The position numbers and the translations under genes were made by a program. Under the pieces are notes generated by a model, which did no database searches, was not told where the DNA came from, and saw only the letters and a program-made list of their open reading frames with translations. From Candidatus Phytoplasma meliae (GTDB lineage Bacteria; Bacillota_I; Bacilli_A; Acholeplasmatales; Acholeplasmataceae), in the NCBI RefSeq assembly GCF_016876135.2, contig NZ_JACAOD020000001.1, positions 73,694 to 137,693 of the forward strand: a DNA stretch of 64,000 nucleotides, read 5' to 3'. The first letter of the stretch is position 1, and every line of letters starts with the position of its first letter. Of this stretch, positions 19,335-30,280 are shown one piece after another.

Positions 19335-20365
19335 TAATGTTGCAATTGCAATAACTTATGATAAAGTTTTTTTTCTTCCAAAGTAAGTTGAATTGGTGTT
19401 TTCAAATGCACTACCACATATTGATCGCCTTTACGATGAGAAGAATTAAGATAAGATATCCCTTTATTTTTAATTCTTAATTTATTGCCAGATTGTGTTC
19501 CTGCAGGTATTTTTAAACTAATATCACCATAAATAGTAGGAATTAAAATATTAGTTCCTAAAACAGCCTCTGGTAAAGTAATAAAAATTTCTAAAATAAT
19601 ATCTTGACCTTTTCTAACAAAAGATTTATGAGGTTGAATTTTAAAAATAACATATAAATCACCTACTTGAGAACTTGAAGGAATAAAATGCCCTTTCCCA
19701 GGTATTTGCAAAGACATTCCTTCTTCAATTCCTGCAGGAATATCAAAACTAACTGTTTGTTTAACTTTTTGACGTTTTTCACCACGACAAGCATAACATT
19801 TATTTTTAATTTGCTTTCCTTGACCATGGCAATTAGGACATACTTGACGAGAACGAATATTACCTAAAAAAGTTCTTTGTTCAATAATAATTTGTCCCGA
19901 GCCACCACACCGATAACATTTAGTAATATCTTTAGAAGATGAAGCTCCTAAACCTTGACAAACTTTGCAATCAGCTTCAACTATAATTTCAATATTTTTA
20001 TGAGCTCCTAAAGCAGCATCTATAAAACTAATTGTCATTTCTACTTTTTTGTCAAAATTAGTTTTTTTAGTCTGTCTATTCCCAAAAAAATCTCCAAAAG
20101 AATTAAAAATACTTTCTTCAAAGCCACTAAAGCCTTCAAACCCTTGTTCTGAAGCAGAACCAAAACGATCATAATTAGATTTTTTATTAGCATCACTTAA
20201 AACACTATAAGCTTCTTGTACTTCTTTAAATTTAGCTTCTGCATTGGTTTCCTTAGAAATATCAGGATGATATTTTTTAGCAAGAACACGATAAGCTTTT
20301 TTAATTGCTTCAGGAGTAGCATCTTTGCTTAATCCTAAAATTTGATAATAATCTTTTTTAGTCAT
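19334..20365 (-). CDS. dnaJ: Chaperone DnaJ (Hsp40)
   Basis: A 343-residue co-chaperone that stimulates DnaK ATPase and delivers unfolded clients. The J domain (1-70) has HPD at 33-35. A short Gly/Phe region follows ([20 protein letters not shown]). The zinc region has four CxxCxG-type repeats ([32 protein letters not shown]), then the C-terminal substrate-binding domains. It is slightly shorter than E. coli DnaJ (376), mainly in the G/F linker. It is the last gene of the heat-shock operon, 66 nt after dnaK, with a small GNRA-loop hairpin between. The ribosome-binding site is GGAG. Confidence 0.96.
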   Translation of the reverse strand: MTKKDYYQILGLSKDATPEAIKKAYRVLAKKYHPDISKETNAEAKFKEVQEAYSVLSDANKKSNYDRFGSASEQGFEGFSGFEESIFNSFGDFFGNRQTKKTNFDKKVEMTISFIDAALGAHKNIEIIVEADCKVCQGLGASSSKDITKCYRCGGSGQIIIEQRTFLGNIRSRQVCPNCHGQGKQIKNKCYACRGEKRQKVKQTVSFDIPAGIEEGMSLQIPGKGHFIPSSSQVGDLYVIFKIQPHKSFVRKGQDIILEIFITLPEAVLGTNILIPTIYGDISLKIPAGTQSGNKLRIKNKGISYLNSSHRKGDQYVVVHLKTPIQLTLEEKKLYHKLLQLQH

Positions 20366-20396
20366 TTTTTATATCGCTCCGCCTCATAATAAAATC

Positions 20397-20412
20397 AAGG
20401 GGTTGCCCCCTT
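20397..20412 (-). promoter_or_regulatory. GCAA-tetraloop hairpin between dnaK and dnaJ
   Basis: On the minus (mRNA) strand AAGGGG-GCAA-CCCCTT makes a 6-bp stem capped by a GNRA tetraloop, in a region otherwise almost without G or C. No long U-run follows, so it is more likely a partial attenuator or RNase barrier than a full terminator. Confidence 0.55.
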
Positions 20413-20431
20413 TTTTATTATTTTTTATAGT

Positions 20432-23024
<2,593 letters not shown>

Positions 23025-23099
23025 TTTACAACCTCTTTTCTTTAAAATTATTATTGTCTTTTGAAATCATCATTTTTCTTTTAAGTTGTTAGGGCTTGA

Positions 23100-24125
23100 T
23101 TATTGTGAATCATTTAATTTTGATAAATGAATAGCTAAATATTCTAAAAGAGGAATAACTTTAGGGTATTTCATCCAAGAAGGTCCTAAAATGGCAATTG
23201 TTCCTTTTTCCTTAGAATTAACAGTAAAAGGAATAGAAAGTATCATACAATCTTTTAAAGGAGTTAACTGCAACTCATCTGAAAATTTAAAAGATAAGCC
23301 TTCTTGAATTAACATAATTTTTAATAATTCTTTACGTTCTAAAAGACTCATAAACTTTTTAATTAATTCAAGATTACTAAATTCTGGTTTTTCAACCATT
23401 TTAGAAACTCCTGCAAAATAAAGATTTTCTGAAGCAAAACTACTAAAAGCTTCAATAAACAAAGTAATTAATTGCTCTTGAAAACTAATATATTTAGCAA
23501 TAGTTTGTTTGACAAAATCACTTTGAATAATTTTAACAGCTGCAGATAAATATTTTCCCACAAGTAAATCATTAATAATTTTGACAACATCTCTTAATTC
23601 ATAAAGACTAATTTCTTGATTTTGAGATAAAGAAATATTTTGATGTTGAACGTTTCCTTGATCAGTAATAATTAAAATTAAAGCTTGAGAGCGACTCAAA
23701 GGAATAAAATCAATTTTATTTACTTTACTGTTATTAAAAACATCGGAACCAATAGCCATAGCAGTATAACTAGTCAATTTATTAAGTAAATTCAAAGTTT
23801 CTTTAATTACTTGTCCTTTATGCAAACTTTTTTTTTTCATCACTCCATCAATTAAAGGAAATAAACGAGCCACATCTTGATCCCTAGTTAATAAATGCGT
23901 TAAGTAGTAAGTATATCCTTTAAAAGAAGGGATTCTGCCACTAGAAGTGTGAGTTTTTTTTAAAAAACCTTCCTGTTCTAATTGAACCATATCATAACGA
24001 ATGGTAGCACTTGAAAATTGAAGATAAGGGAACTGAATTAAAGCTTTTGAACCTACTGGGTGACCTTTTTGAGAATAATTTTCGACTACAGCTTTTAAAA
24101 TTAACTTTTTTCTATCTGAAAGCAT
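23100..24125 (-). CDS. hrcA: Heat-inducible transcription repressor HrcA
   Basis: A 341-residue repressor that binds CIRCE operators and is kept active by chaperones. An N-terminal winged helix (about 1-75, with SSATIRYDMVQLEQEGFL as recognition region and THTSSGRIPS after it) is followed by the GAF-like and dimerisation domains. It is the first gene of the operon hrcA-grpE-dnaK-dnaJ, as in Gram-positives. A CIRCE-like inverted repeat sits right at its promoter, so autoregulation is expected. A 75-nt gap to grpE shows no terminator. Confidence 0.94.
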   Translation of the reverse strand: MLSDRKKLILKAVVENYSQKGHPVGSKALIQFPYLQFSSATIRYDMVQLEQEGFLKKTHTSSGRIPSFKGYTYYLTHLLTRDQDVARLFPLIDGVMKKKSLHKGQVIKETLNLLNKLTSYTAMAIGSDVFNNSKVNKIDFIPLSRSQALILIITDQGNVQHQNISLSQNQEISLYELRDVVKIINDLLVGKYLSAAVKIIQSDFVKQTIAKYISFQEQLITLFIEAFSSFASENLYFAGVSKMVEKPEFSNLELIKKFMSLLERKELLKIMLIQEGLSFKFSDELQLTPLKDCMILSIPFTVNSKEKGTIAILGPSWMKYPKVIPLLEYLAIHLSKLNDSQ

Positions 24126-24138
24126 AAATTAATACCTC

Positions 24139-24164
24139 TTGGCACTCAAATTAACGATTGCCAA
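24139..24164 (-). promoter_or_regulatory. Variant CIRCE operator (HrcA site)
   Basis: Arms TTGGCACTC (24139-24147) and GATTGCCAA (24156-24164) are inverted repeats with one mismatch, close to the consensus TTAGCACTC-N9-GAGTGCTAA. The spacer here is 8 nt instead of 9. It lies just downstream of the -10 box and covers the expected transcription start. Confidence 0.8.
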
Positions 24165-24168
24165 TAAT

Positions 24169-24197
24169 ATTATATTACTTTTTAAGAATATTGTCAA
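24169..24197 (-). promoter_or_regulatory. Promoter of hrcA heat-shock operon
   Basis: On the minus strand, perfect TTGACA (24197-24192), 17-nt spacer, perfect TATAAT (24174-24169). It is the best sigma-A-type promoter seen in the window and is placed so that the CIRCE site overlaps its start point. Confidence 0.9.
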
Positions 24198-24315
24198 CAT
24201 CTTTTCAATTAAAAAAACATTAATTTAAATTTAGATTATTTCTAACTGCTTATTTCTACTAATTTTCATTTATGAATCTAATTTATGATTTTAATTAATT
24301 CTGCTAAAATATAAA

Positions 24316-24348
24316 AAAACTAACTCATTTTAGCATAAGTTAGTTTTT
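24316..24348. terminator. Bidirectional-type hairpin upstream of hrcA
   Basis: Arms AAAACTAACT (24316-24325) and AGTTAGTTTT (24338-24347) with a 12-nt loop and flanking A/T runs. It lies between the hrcA promoter and the end of the DEAD-box helicase gene. Both neighbours are on the minus strand, so it would block transcripts entering from the plus side or leaving the helicase gene... on the minus strand it lies downstream of the helicase stop only if read toward lower coordinates, so its target gene is uncertain. Confidence 0.5.
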
Positions 24349-24426
24349 AATTGATTATGTTTTGATTCTTGTTTTTCAAGACATAAAAGTATTTTTAAAA
24401 ACCTTTTAAAGTGGCTTTATCATGTC

Positions 24427-26061
24427 TTAATAATTTTTTTTATTAACAATTAAAGTTTTATTTTGAAAACGAACATTAGTTTTGTTTTTCATTTGATACC
24501 AAAAACGACTGGCAACTTCAAAAATAGTTTCATGAGTTAAATGCTTAATGTTACCAATATTTTTTCCATAAATTTGAAATTGATCTTTTAAAAGTCTAAT
24601 TAAGGTTGTTGGGTTGATGTTATCTTTTTTACCTAAATTAATTATTACTTCTATAAAATCACTTCTCTTAGAAGAACCATAGCGGGGTTCATGGAAACGA
24701 GGTTCATTAAAACTTTTCGAAGTAAAAGAGTTATTAAAACCTATTCTTGGCGCCAAAATATCCGGATAGTGTCTTTTTTTTGGTAAAATATCTTTTAATA
24801 ATCCTTGAATAATTTGTTCTGCTGAAAATTGTTTTAACAAGCCTTCTATTAAAGGATAATTTGTTTTTTCTTCATTATTTTGAGTAATCATCTCTAATAT
24901 TTGTTTTTCAAAATTTTTTAAAAGTTCTTTTTGAATGTTATCTACAGAAGGAATTTCTAAAAAATTAATTTTTTCTTTTAAATAATATTCTAATTTTTTA
25001 AGTTGACCCATTTTACGAGGACTGATTAAACTATAAGCTAATCCTTTTTTACCAGCTCGTCCAGTTCTTCCAATTCTGTGTACATAAACTTCCTCTGCAT
25101 GTGGTAAATCATAATTAATTACTATTTTAATATCAGAAATGTCCAAACCACGAGCAGCTACATCAGTAGCAATTAAAATCTTAATTTTTCCTTTACGAAA
25201 GTTATTCATGACATATTGTCTTTGATTTTGTTTTAAATCACCATGAACAGCATCTGCTAAAAAACCTTTATCTTGTAAATAAGAAGCAATTTCATCAACA
25301 TCTTTTTTAGTGTTAGCGAATAAAATAACAGAATGGTCTTTTTTTAAATCTAATAAACGTAACAATAACTTATTTTTGTCAACTTCTTTCACTAAAAAAT
25401 AAAATTGTTCAATTGCATTAACAGCAACTTTAGTTACAGGAACTTTTAAAATCTTAGTATCTTTTTGATATTTACTAGCTATTTTTTTAATAAAAGGAGG
25501 TAGAGTGGCTGAAAATAAAACTGTTTGTCTTTTTTCAGGAATTTGCTTTAAAATAGTTTCTAAAGCATCTTGGAAACCCATTTTTAACATTTCATCGGCT
25601 TCATCTAGGGTTAAAATTTTTAAACCTGATAAGTCAATTTTTCCTTTTTCTAAGTGATCAATAATGCGACCAGGAGTTGCAATAATTAAATGAGGTTTAC
25701 TTTCTAAAGCTCTAAATTGTTTAGTATAAGATTCGCCTCCAAAAATAACAGCAATTCTAATCTCATGATAAAAACGTAATAATTTTTTTAATTCTTCATA
25801 TACTTGAAGGGTTAATTCTCTGGTAGGACATAAAATTAAACTTTGAGTTTTAGCTAATTTAGGATCAATTTTTTCAATAATGGGAATCCCAAAAGCAAAA
25901 GTTTTTCCAGTACCTGTTTGTGCTTGTCCAATCACATCATGACCTTCTATAATTTCTGGAATAACTAAAGCTTGAATAGGGGTAGCATCAATAAAATTTA
26001 ATTCCTTTAAAGCTTTTTTAGTTTGTTCTAAGATAGGCAATTGTTCAAATAAAGTATTCAT
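24427..26061 (-). CDS. DEAD-box ATP-dependent RNA helicase (CshA/DeaD type)
   Basis: A 544-residue RNA helicase. The N-terminal RecA domain has the Q motif (ATPIQALVIP), motif I AQTGTGKT (47-54), DEAD in LDEADEML and SATLPP. The second domain has HRIGRTGRAGK. The C-terminal part contains a DbpA-like RNA-binding domain (about 465-535). It probably acts in mRNA decay or ribosome assembly under stress, as CshA/DeaD proteins do; RNase Y, a CshA partner in Bacillus, is encoded at 56711-58285. An extended low-homology segment (about 375-460) separates the helicase core from the C-terminal domain. Confidence 0.94.
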   Translation of the reverse strand: MNTLFEQLPILEQTKKALKELNFIDATPIQALVIPEIIEGHDVIGQAQTGTGKTFAFGIPIIEKIDPKLAKTQSLILCPTRELTLQVYEELKKLLRFYHEIRIAVIFGGESYTKQFRALESKPHLIIATPGRIIDHLEKGKIDLSGLKILTLDEADEMLKMGFQDALETILKQIPEKRQTVLFSATLPPFIKKIASKYQKDTKILKVPVTKVAVNAIEQFYFLVKEVDKNKLLLRLLDLKKDHSVILFANTKKDVDEIASYLQDKGFLADAVHGDLKQNQRQYVMNNFRKGKIKILIATDVAARGLDISDIKIVINYDLPHAEEVYVHRIGRTGRAGKKGLAYSLISPRKMGQLKKLEYYLKEKINFLEIPSVDNIQKELLKNFEKQILEMITQNNEEKTNYPLIEGLLKQFSAEQIIQGLLKDILPKKRHYPDILAPRIGFNNSFTSKSFNEPRFHEPRYGSSKRSDFIEVIINLGKKDNINPTTLIRLLKDQFQIYGKNIGNIKHLTHETIFEVASRFWYQMKNKTNVRFQNKTLIVNKKNY

Positions 26062-26742
26062 AATTTCTTCATCTCTTTCTTTTTTTTAATATTGAAAATA
26101 AAATATACAAGTAGAAATATAAAATGTTTTTGCACAAGGATTGCCAAATATTCTTAAAAATTGTTTTTAAGAAATGTGTTTCTGGATAAATTAGATTAAA
26201 GAAACTTTAGTCTTATTAATTTTTGATAATAAATAATTAAACTAAATTTAATAACCTGAAAATAAGAAAGACTAAAGACGTATTTGAAAAACTATTTGCT
26301 TAGTAATTAGTTTTTAAAATATTTTGACATTTAAAACTAAAACATTTCTATAATAAAACAAATTGAAGCAATTGAAGGAAAAGCGAAATAAGTAATAAAC
26401 GTATAAAATTAAAAGATTAATTATTTTATCGTAATTATAAAACAAAGAAAAATAAAACAATTGATGAACATATTCATTACTTCAAAATGCAAATTTTATA
26501 AAACCTTTTTTGAAAAACAAATTAGACTATTTGATAATAGTTTTTGTAATTTAAACATTTTATAAATTTTTACTGTATCTCTAATATTATACTTTTAAAT
26601 TGATTAAAAAACAACTCTTTTCAATATTTTTTTGTTTTTTTATAAATATTTGTTAAAATATCAATTCTTTTTGTGATTTTTGATTTGTTTGTTATTTGAT
26701 TAATTTTTTTAGATAAATGAGGTAAAAAGAAGCATAAAATAA
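26062..26742. other. Long AT-rich intergenic region with possible decayed coding remnants
   Basis: About 680 nt without an intact gene. Reading the plus strand around 26380-26510 gives short open stretches interrupted by stops (one reads RNYKTKKNKTIDEHIHYFKM), which look like a degraded coding sequence, but no family was recognised. No tRNA, riboswitch or IS end was seen. Confidence 0.4.
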
Positions 26743-26772
26743 AAAAGACTCAATGTTGCTTGAGTCTTTTGA
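26743..26772 (-). terminator. Terminator of repeat-protein gene
   Basis: Arms AAAAGACTCAA (26743-26753) and TTGAGTCTTTT (26760-26770) with a 6-nt loop. Read on the minus strand the hairpin is followed by a T-run; it lies 36 nt after the stop of the repeat-protein gene. Confidence 0.85.
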
Positions 26773-26805
26773 TCATATTTGTTTATATATCGAAAATAAA
26801 CTTTA

Positions 26806-29025
26806 TTATTTAAGATATTGTTGTAAATTTCCTTTATTTTTCAAATCAATAATTTTATCAACTGACAAACTTGTATTATTGCTTAATTTTTCAATTTCGC
26901 TTGGTACATATGAATATTTTCTTATAATTTGAATTCCTGCTTTTTTCAATTTGATAATCTCATCAATTGTAAATCTTAAATTATAGCCATGTATTTTTTC
27001 GATTTCGCTTGGTTCATATGAATATTCTCTTATAATTTGAATTCCTTCTTTTTTCAATTTGATAATCTCATCAATTGTAAATCTTAAATTATAGCCATGT
27101 ATTTTTTCGATTTCGCTTGGTTCATATGAATATTCTCTTATAATTTGAATTCCTGCTCTTTTCAATTTAACAATTTCATCAATTGTAAATCTTAAATTAT
27201 AGCCATGTATTTTTTCGATTTCGTTCTCATCCAAATTATAAGCATCTTGAATTTCTTTTTCTGTAAACTGGGCATCTTCTAATTGTTGATCTGTATATCC
27301 ATTATCTTTTAATTCTTTGGCTTTATATCCTGCATCTTTTAATTCTTTAAGTGTATATTTAGCATCTTTTAAATCTTGTAATGTATATTCAGCATCTTTT
27401 AATTCTTGAGCTTTATATCCTCCCTCTTTTAACCATTTGGCTATTCCTGTATATCCATATTCATATTTCTTTTTAATATCTGTAGATGTAAATCCATTAT
27501 TTTTTAATTCGTGAGCTTTATATCCTGCATCTTTTAACGCTATAACAATTTTTTCATGATATTGTTTAATATTTTGAAGTGTATACCCATTATTTAGTAA
27601 CTCTGAAATATTATATCCAGCGTTTATTATATCTTGTGGTAAAAAACGCATTTGTTTTAATTCTTGAATTGTTTTCCCATATAATCTGAAGTACTCAGGT
27701 TTCAATCCAGCGTTGTTCAATTCTTGAATTGTATATTCAGCATCTTTTAACCATTTAATAAATTGGTTTTTGTCGTATTCTACATATAAAACATTATGTT
27801 CATCTATGATGTTTTTTGCCGTATATCCAGCCTCTTTTAATTGTTTAGGCGTATATCCAATATCTTTTAACTCTTTAGCTGTATATCCAGCCTCTTTTAA
27901 TTCTTGAGCTTGGTATCCAGCCTTTTTTAACTCTTGAGCTGTAAGTCGACCTTCTCTTAATTCTTGAATTGTATAACCAGCATTTTTTAATTCTTGAATT
28001 GTATATCCAGCATCTTTTAACTCTTTAGCTTTAAATTCAGCATCTTTTAATTCTTTAAGTGTGTATCCAATATCTTTTAACTCTTTAGCTTTATATTCAG
28101 CCTCTTTTAATTGTTTAGGTGTATATCCAGCATTTTTTAATTCTTGAGCCTTATATCCAGCATCTTTTAACTCTTTAGCTTTAAATTCAGCATTTTTTAA
28201 TTCTTTAAGTGTGTATCCACCTTCTTTCAACCATTGAATATATTTGATTTTTTCCCCCCCGTATAAATGGTATCGATATGAATCTACAATATCTTTTGCT
28301 GTATATCCAGCATTTTTGAATTCTTGTGCTGTATATCCAGCATCTTTTAAATCTTGAGCTTCAAATTCAGCATTTTTTAATTCTTTAAGTGTGTATCCAC
28401 CTTCTTTCAACCATTGAATACGTTTGATTTGTTCTTCCCCGTATAAATGGTATCGATATGAATCTACAATATCTTTTGCTGTATATCCAGCATTTTTTAA
28501 TTCTTGTGCTGTATATCCAGCATCTTTTAAATCTTTAGGTGTATATTCAACATCTTTTAATTCTTGTAAAGTATATCCAGCTTGTTTTAAATCTTTAGCT
28601 TTAAATTCAGCATCTTTTAACTCTTTTGCTGTATATCCAGTATTTTTTAATTCTTTAAGTGTATATCCAGCATGTTTTAAATCTTGAGCCTTATATCCAG
28701 CTTGTTTTAAGTTTTCCAGTGTATATCCAGCATCTTTTAATTCTCGAGCTGAACAACCAGCGGTTTTTAAATCTTTAGCTGTAAATTTATTTTTACATTC
28801 TTCTATTTTGTTTTCACTAATTAATCTTTGAAATTCTAAATAATTTTCCATTTTTGTCATTTCCGTCTTTTGCAACTTTTTAAGAGATTGGTAAGAAGGT
28901 TGATTATAAACATAAAAACCCAAGCCAACTACGCCCAAAACAATAACAACTATAATTGAAATAATAATTTTTTTAGCATTTGATTTAGGTGGTTGATAAG
29001 GGTAAAAATTAGGTTGATTTTGCAT
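26806..29025 (-). CDS. Membrane-anchored decapeptide-repeat surface protein
   Basis: A 739-residue protein with a short Pro-rich N-terminus, one transmembrane helix at about 20-40 (IIISIIVVIVLGVVGLGFYVY) and no lipobox, so probably an uncleaved anchor. From about residue 83 to 600 it is built of 10-residue repeats of the type LKDAGYTAKE, occasionally broken by a variant carrying DIVDSYRYHLYG or WLKEGGYT. Near the end three copies of a 36-residue unit (EIEKIHGYNLRFTIDEI...) and a decayed fourth form a second array (about 602-723). A 180-bp tandem duplication is also present. Such arrays usually form extended helical solenoids that bind partners; with the anchor this suggests a protein facing the host (inference). 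AAGGAG lies 9 nt before the ATG. I do not recognise a named family. Confidence 0.85.
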   Translation of the reverse strand: MQNQPNFYPYQPPKSNAKKIIISIIVVIVLGVVGLGFYVYNQPSYQSLKKLQKTEMTKMENYLEFQRLISENKIEECKNKFTAKDLKTAGCSARELKDAGYTLENLKQAGYKAQDLKHAGYTLKELKNTGYTAKELKDAEFKAKDLKQAGYTLQELKDVEYTPKDLKDAGYTAQELKNAGYTAKDIVDSYRYHLYGEEQIKRIQWLKEGGYTLKELKNAEFEAQDLKDAGYTAQEFKNAGYTAKDIVDSYRYHLYGGEKIKYIQWLKEGGYTLKELKNAEFKAKELKDAGYKAQELKNAGYTPKQLKEAEYKAKELKDIGYTLKELKDAEFKAKELKDAGYTIQELKNAGYTIQELREGRLTAQELKKAGYQAQELKEAGYTAKELKDIGYTPKQLKEAGYTAKNIIDEHNVLYVEYDKNQFIKWLKDAEYTIQELNNAGLKPEYFRLYGKTIQELKQMRFLPQDIINAGYNISELLNNGYTLQNIKQYHEKIVIALKDAGYKAHELKNNGFTSTDIKKKYEYGYTGIAKWLKEGGYKAQELKDAEYTLQDLKDAKYTLKELKDAGYKAKELKDNGYTDQQLEDAQFTEKEIQDAYNLDENEIEKIHGYNLRFTIDEIVKLKRAGIQIIREYSYEPSEIEKIHGYNLRFTIDEIIKLKKEGIQIIREYSYEPSEIEKIHGYNLRFTIDEIIKLKKAGIQIIRKYSYVPSEIEKLSNNTSLSVDKIIDLKNKGNLQQYLK
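26860..27222 (-). repeat. 108-bp (36-residue) tandem repeats at 3' end of repeat-protein gene
   Basis: Three near-identical 108-bp units (about 27114-27222, 27006-27113 and 26898-27005 in order of translation) followed by a diverged fourth. Copies two and three are nearly identical in DNA, suggesting recent expansion or gene conversion. Boundaries are approximate. Confidence 0.85.
28152..28511 (-). repeat. 180-bp tandem duplication inside repeat-protein gene
   Basis: The block encoding DIVDSYRYHLYG...WLKEGGYTLKELKNAEF occurs twice at an offset of exactly 180 bp (for example GTATAAATGGTATCGATATG at 28261 and 28441), giving two near-identical 60-residue units. The copy near 28248-28260 has become a G7A6 run on the coding strand. 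Outer limits are approximate. Confidence 0.85.
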
Positions 29026-29099
29026 TTTTTAGTGCTCCTTTTTATCTTTTATTTTAATTGATTGTACTTTCTTCATTTTAATTTTATTGTACAAATTCT

Positions 29100-29127
29100 A
29101 TTGTACTCTTTTTTTTTTTTTTTGCAA
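29100..29127 (-). promoter_or_regulatory. Putative promoter with 15-nt poly(A) spacer for repeat-protein gene
   Basis: Read on the minus strand: TTGCAA (29127-29122, 4 of 6 to TTGACA), a 16-nt spacer made almost only of an A15 run (29123-29109), then TACAAT (29105-29100). The start codon lies 75 nt downstream. The layout matches phase-variable surface-lipoprotein promoters of Mycoplasma hyorhinis (vlp genes), where the length of a poly(A) run just upstream of the -10 sets expression. A second TACAAT at 29091-29086 is an alternative. Confidence 0.55.
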
Positions 29128-29389
29128 GAAAAATGCTTGTTTTTAAGATAAAAAAGGAGATATGTTATTAAAAAGCATCTCATAAAAAATAATCACACTC
29201 CATCTCAAATACTCAAATCAAAAAAACTAATGATTATGGTACAATATTATTGATTCTTTATTTATGAATAATATCAAAAAAAGTTCAAGATACTATTAAA
29301 TTTTATAATTTCATCTTTTTAAAAGATTTATTTATTCAAACAATGAATGATATTTTAACACTTATCAAATTTACAAAGGATTAAAAAAT

Positions 29390-30094
29390 ATGGACAGCTT
29401 ACAAATAATCACTTTATTTATCTTATTTTATCTTTTAGGATCTATTCCTTCAGGATTAATTATTGGTAAAATAGTACAAAAAAAGGACTTACGTTATACT
29501 GGTTCAGGCAATATTGGAGCCACTAATGCTTCTAGAATATTAGGTAAAAAATGGGGTATTTTAGTTTTTATATTTGACTTTCTGAAAGGATTTTTTCCAG
29601 CCATCATTTGTCTTAAATCAGATTGTTTTAAAAATTATCATGGCCCCAGCCCCTTTAATAATAAAGATATTACTATTTCTCTTTTAATGATTGCCCCTAT
29701 TATAGGACATATGTTTTCTCTTTTTAATCGTTTTAAGGGAGGCAAAGCAATTGCTACTTCAGTAGGTGTTATTACTGCTATTAATCCTTTAATAGGATTT
29801 TATGGAATTGCGTTATTTCTTCTTTTTTTAAAACTTTCTGGTTACGCTTCCTTATCGGCTTTAATTGCTACTATTTTAGTTAACTTATTACTTTGGCTTA
29901 GCCTTTATTTACAAATTACATCAATAACTAGTTATAATCACACAACAAACTGTATTAATGAAGTAACATTATATATTGCTATAGGAATTGTTACTTTAAT
30001 TATCATCTTAAAACATCATTCTAATATCATCCGTCTTTGGCAAGGAAAAGAAAATAAATTTTACAACAAGAATAAACCAAATAAATTAAAATAA
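29390..30094 (+). CDS. plsY: Acyl-phosphate:glycerol-3-phosphate acyltransferase PlsY
   Basis: A 234-residue integral membrane enzyme that transfers an acyl group from acyl-phosphate to glycerol-3-phosphate, the first step of phospholipid synthesis. Motif 1 [11 protein letters not shown], motif 2 [20 protein letters not shown] and motif 3 [17 protein letters not shown] are all recognisable, with five or more hydrophobic helices. It is slightly longer than usual because of an extra loop near residues 175-195. The 364-nt spacer before it has a TGGTACAAT at 29237-29245 as a possible -10, but no good -35. Confidence 0.95.
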   Translation: MDSLQIITLFILFYLLGSIPSGLIIGKIVQKKDLRYTGSGNIGATNASRILGKKWGILVFIFDFLKGFFPAIICLKSDCFKNYHGPSPFNNKDITISLLMIAPIIGHMFSLFNRFKGGKAIATSVGVITAINPLIGFYGIALFLLFLKLSGYASLSALIATILVNLLLWLSLYLQITSITSYNHTTNCINEVTLYIAIGIVTLIIILKHHSNIIRLWQGKENKFYNKNKPNKLK

Positions 30095-30280
30095 ATAAAA
30101 TGACTGATTAACTATCAAAACCATCAATCATCAACTATTTATGGCAACTAACAATAAACATGTCAATATAATAAAATACAATAAATACGATAATAAACGA
30201 AATTTTAAAACAACTCCCATTTCTTTATCATAAATATCATATTAAAGAATAATAAAAGAATAATTAAAAGGTAACATTTA

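Noticed and set aside
24316..24348. Assigning this hairpin as the terminator of the DEAD-box helicase gene
   Set aside because: It lies just below the helicase stop-side coordinate in map order and that gene is read toward lower coordinates, so it is plausible, but hrcA transcription starts still lower; the target was left open rather than asserted.
28424..28687. Open frame on the plus strand inside the repeat-protein gene
   Set aside because: It is the antisense of the decapeptide repeats, which are stop-free in that frame because of repetition; it has no ribosome-binding site.
27240..28790. Regular short repeats that might suggest a CRISPR array
   Set aside because: The 30-bp periodicity is coding (10-residue units) without distinct unique spacers, and no cas genes are present.
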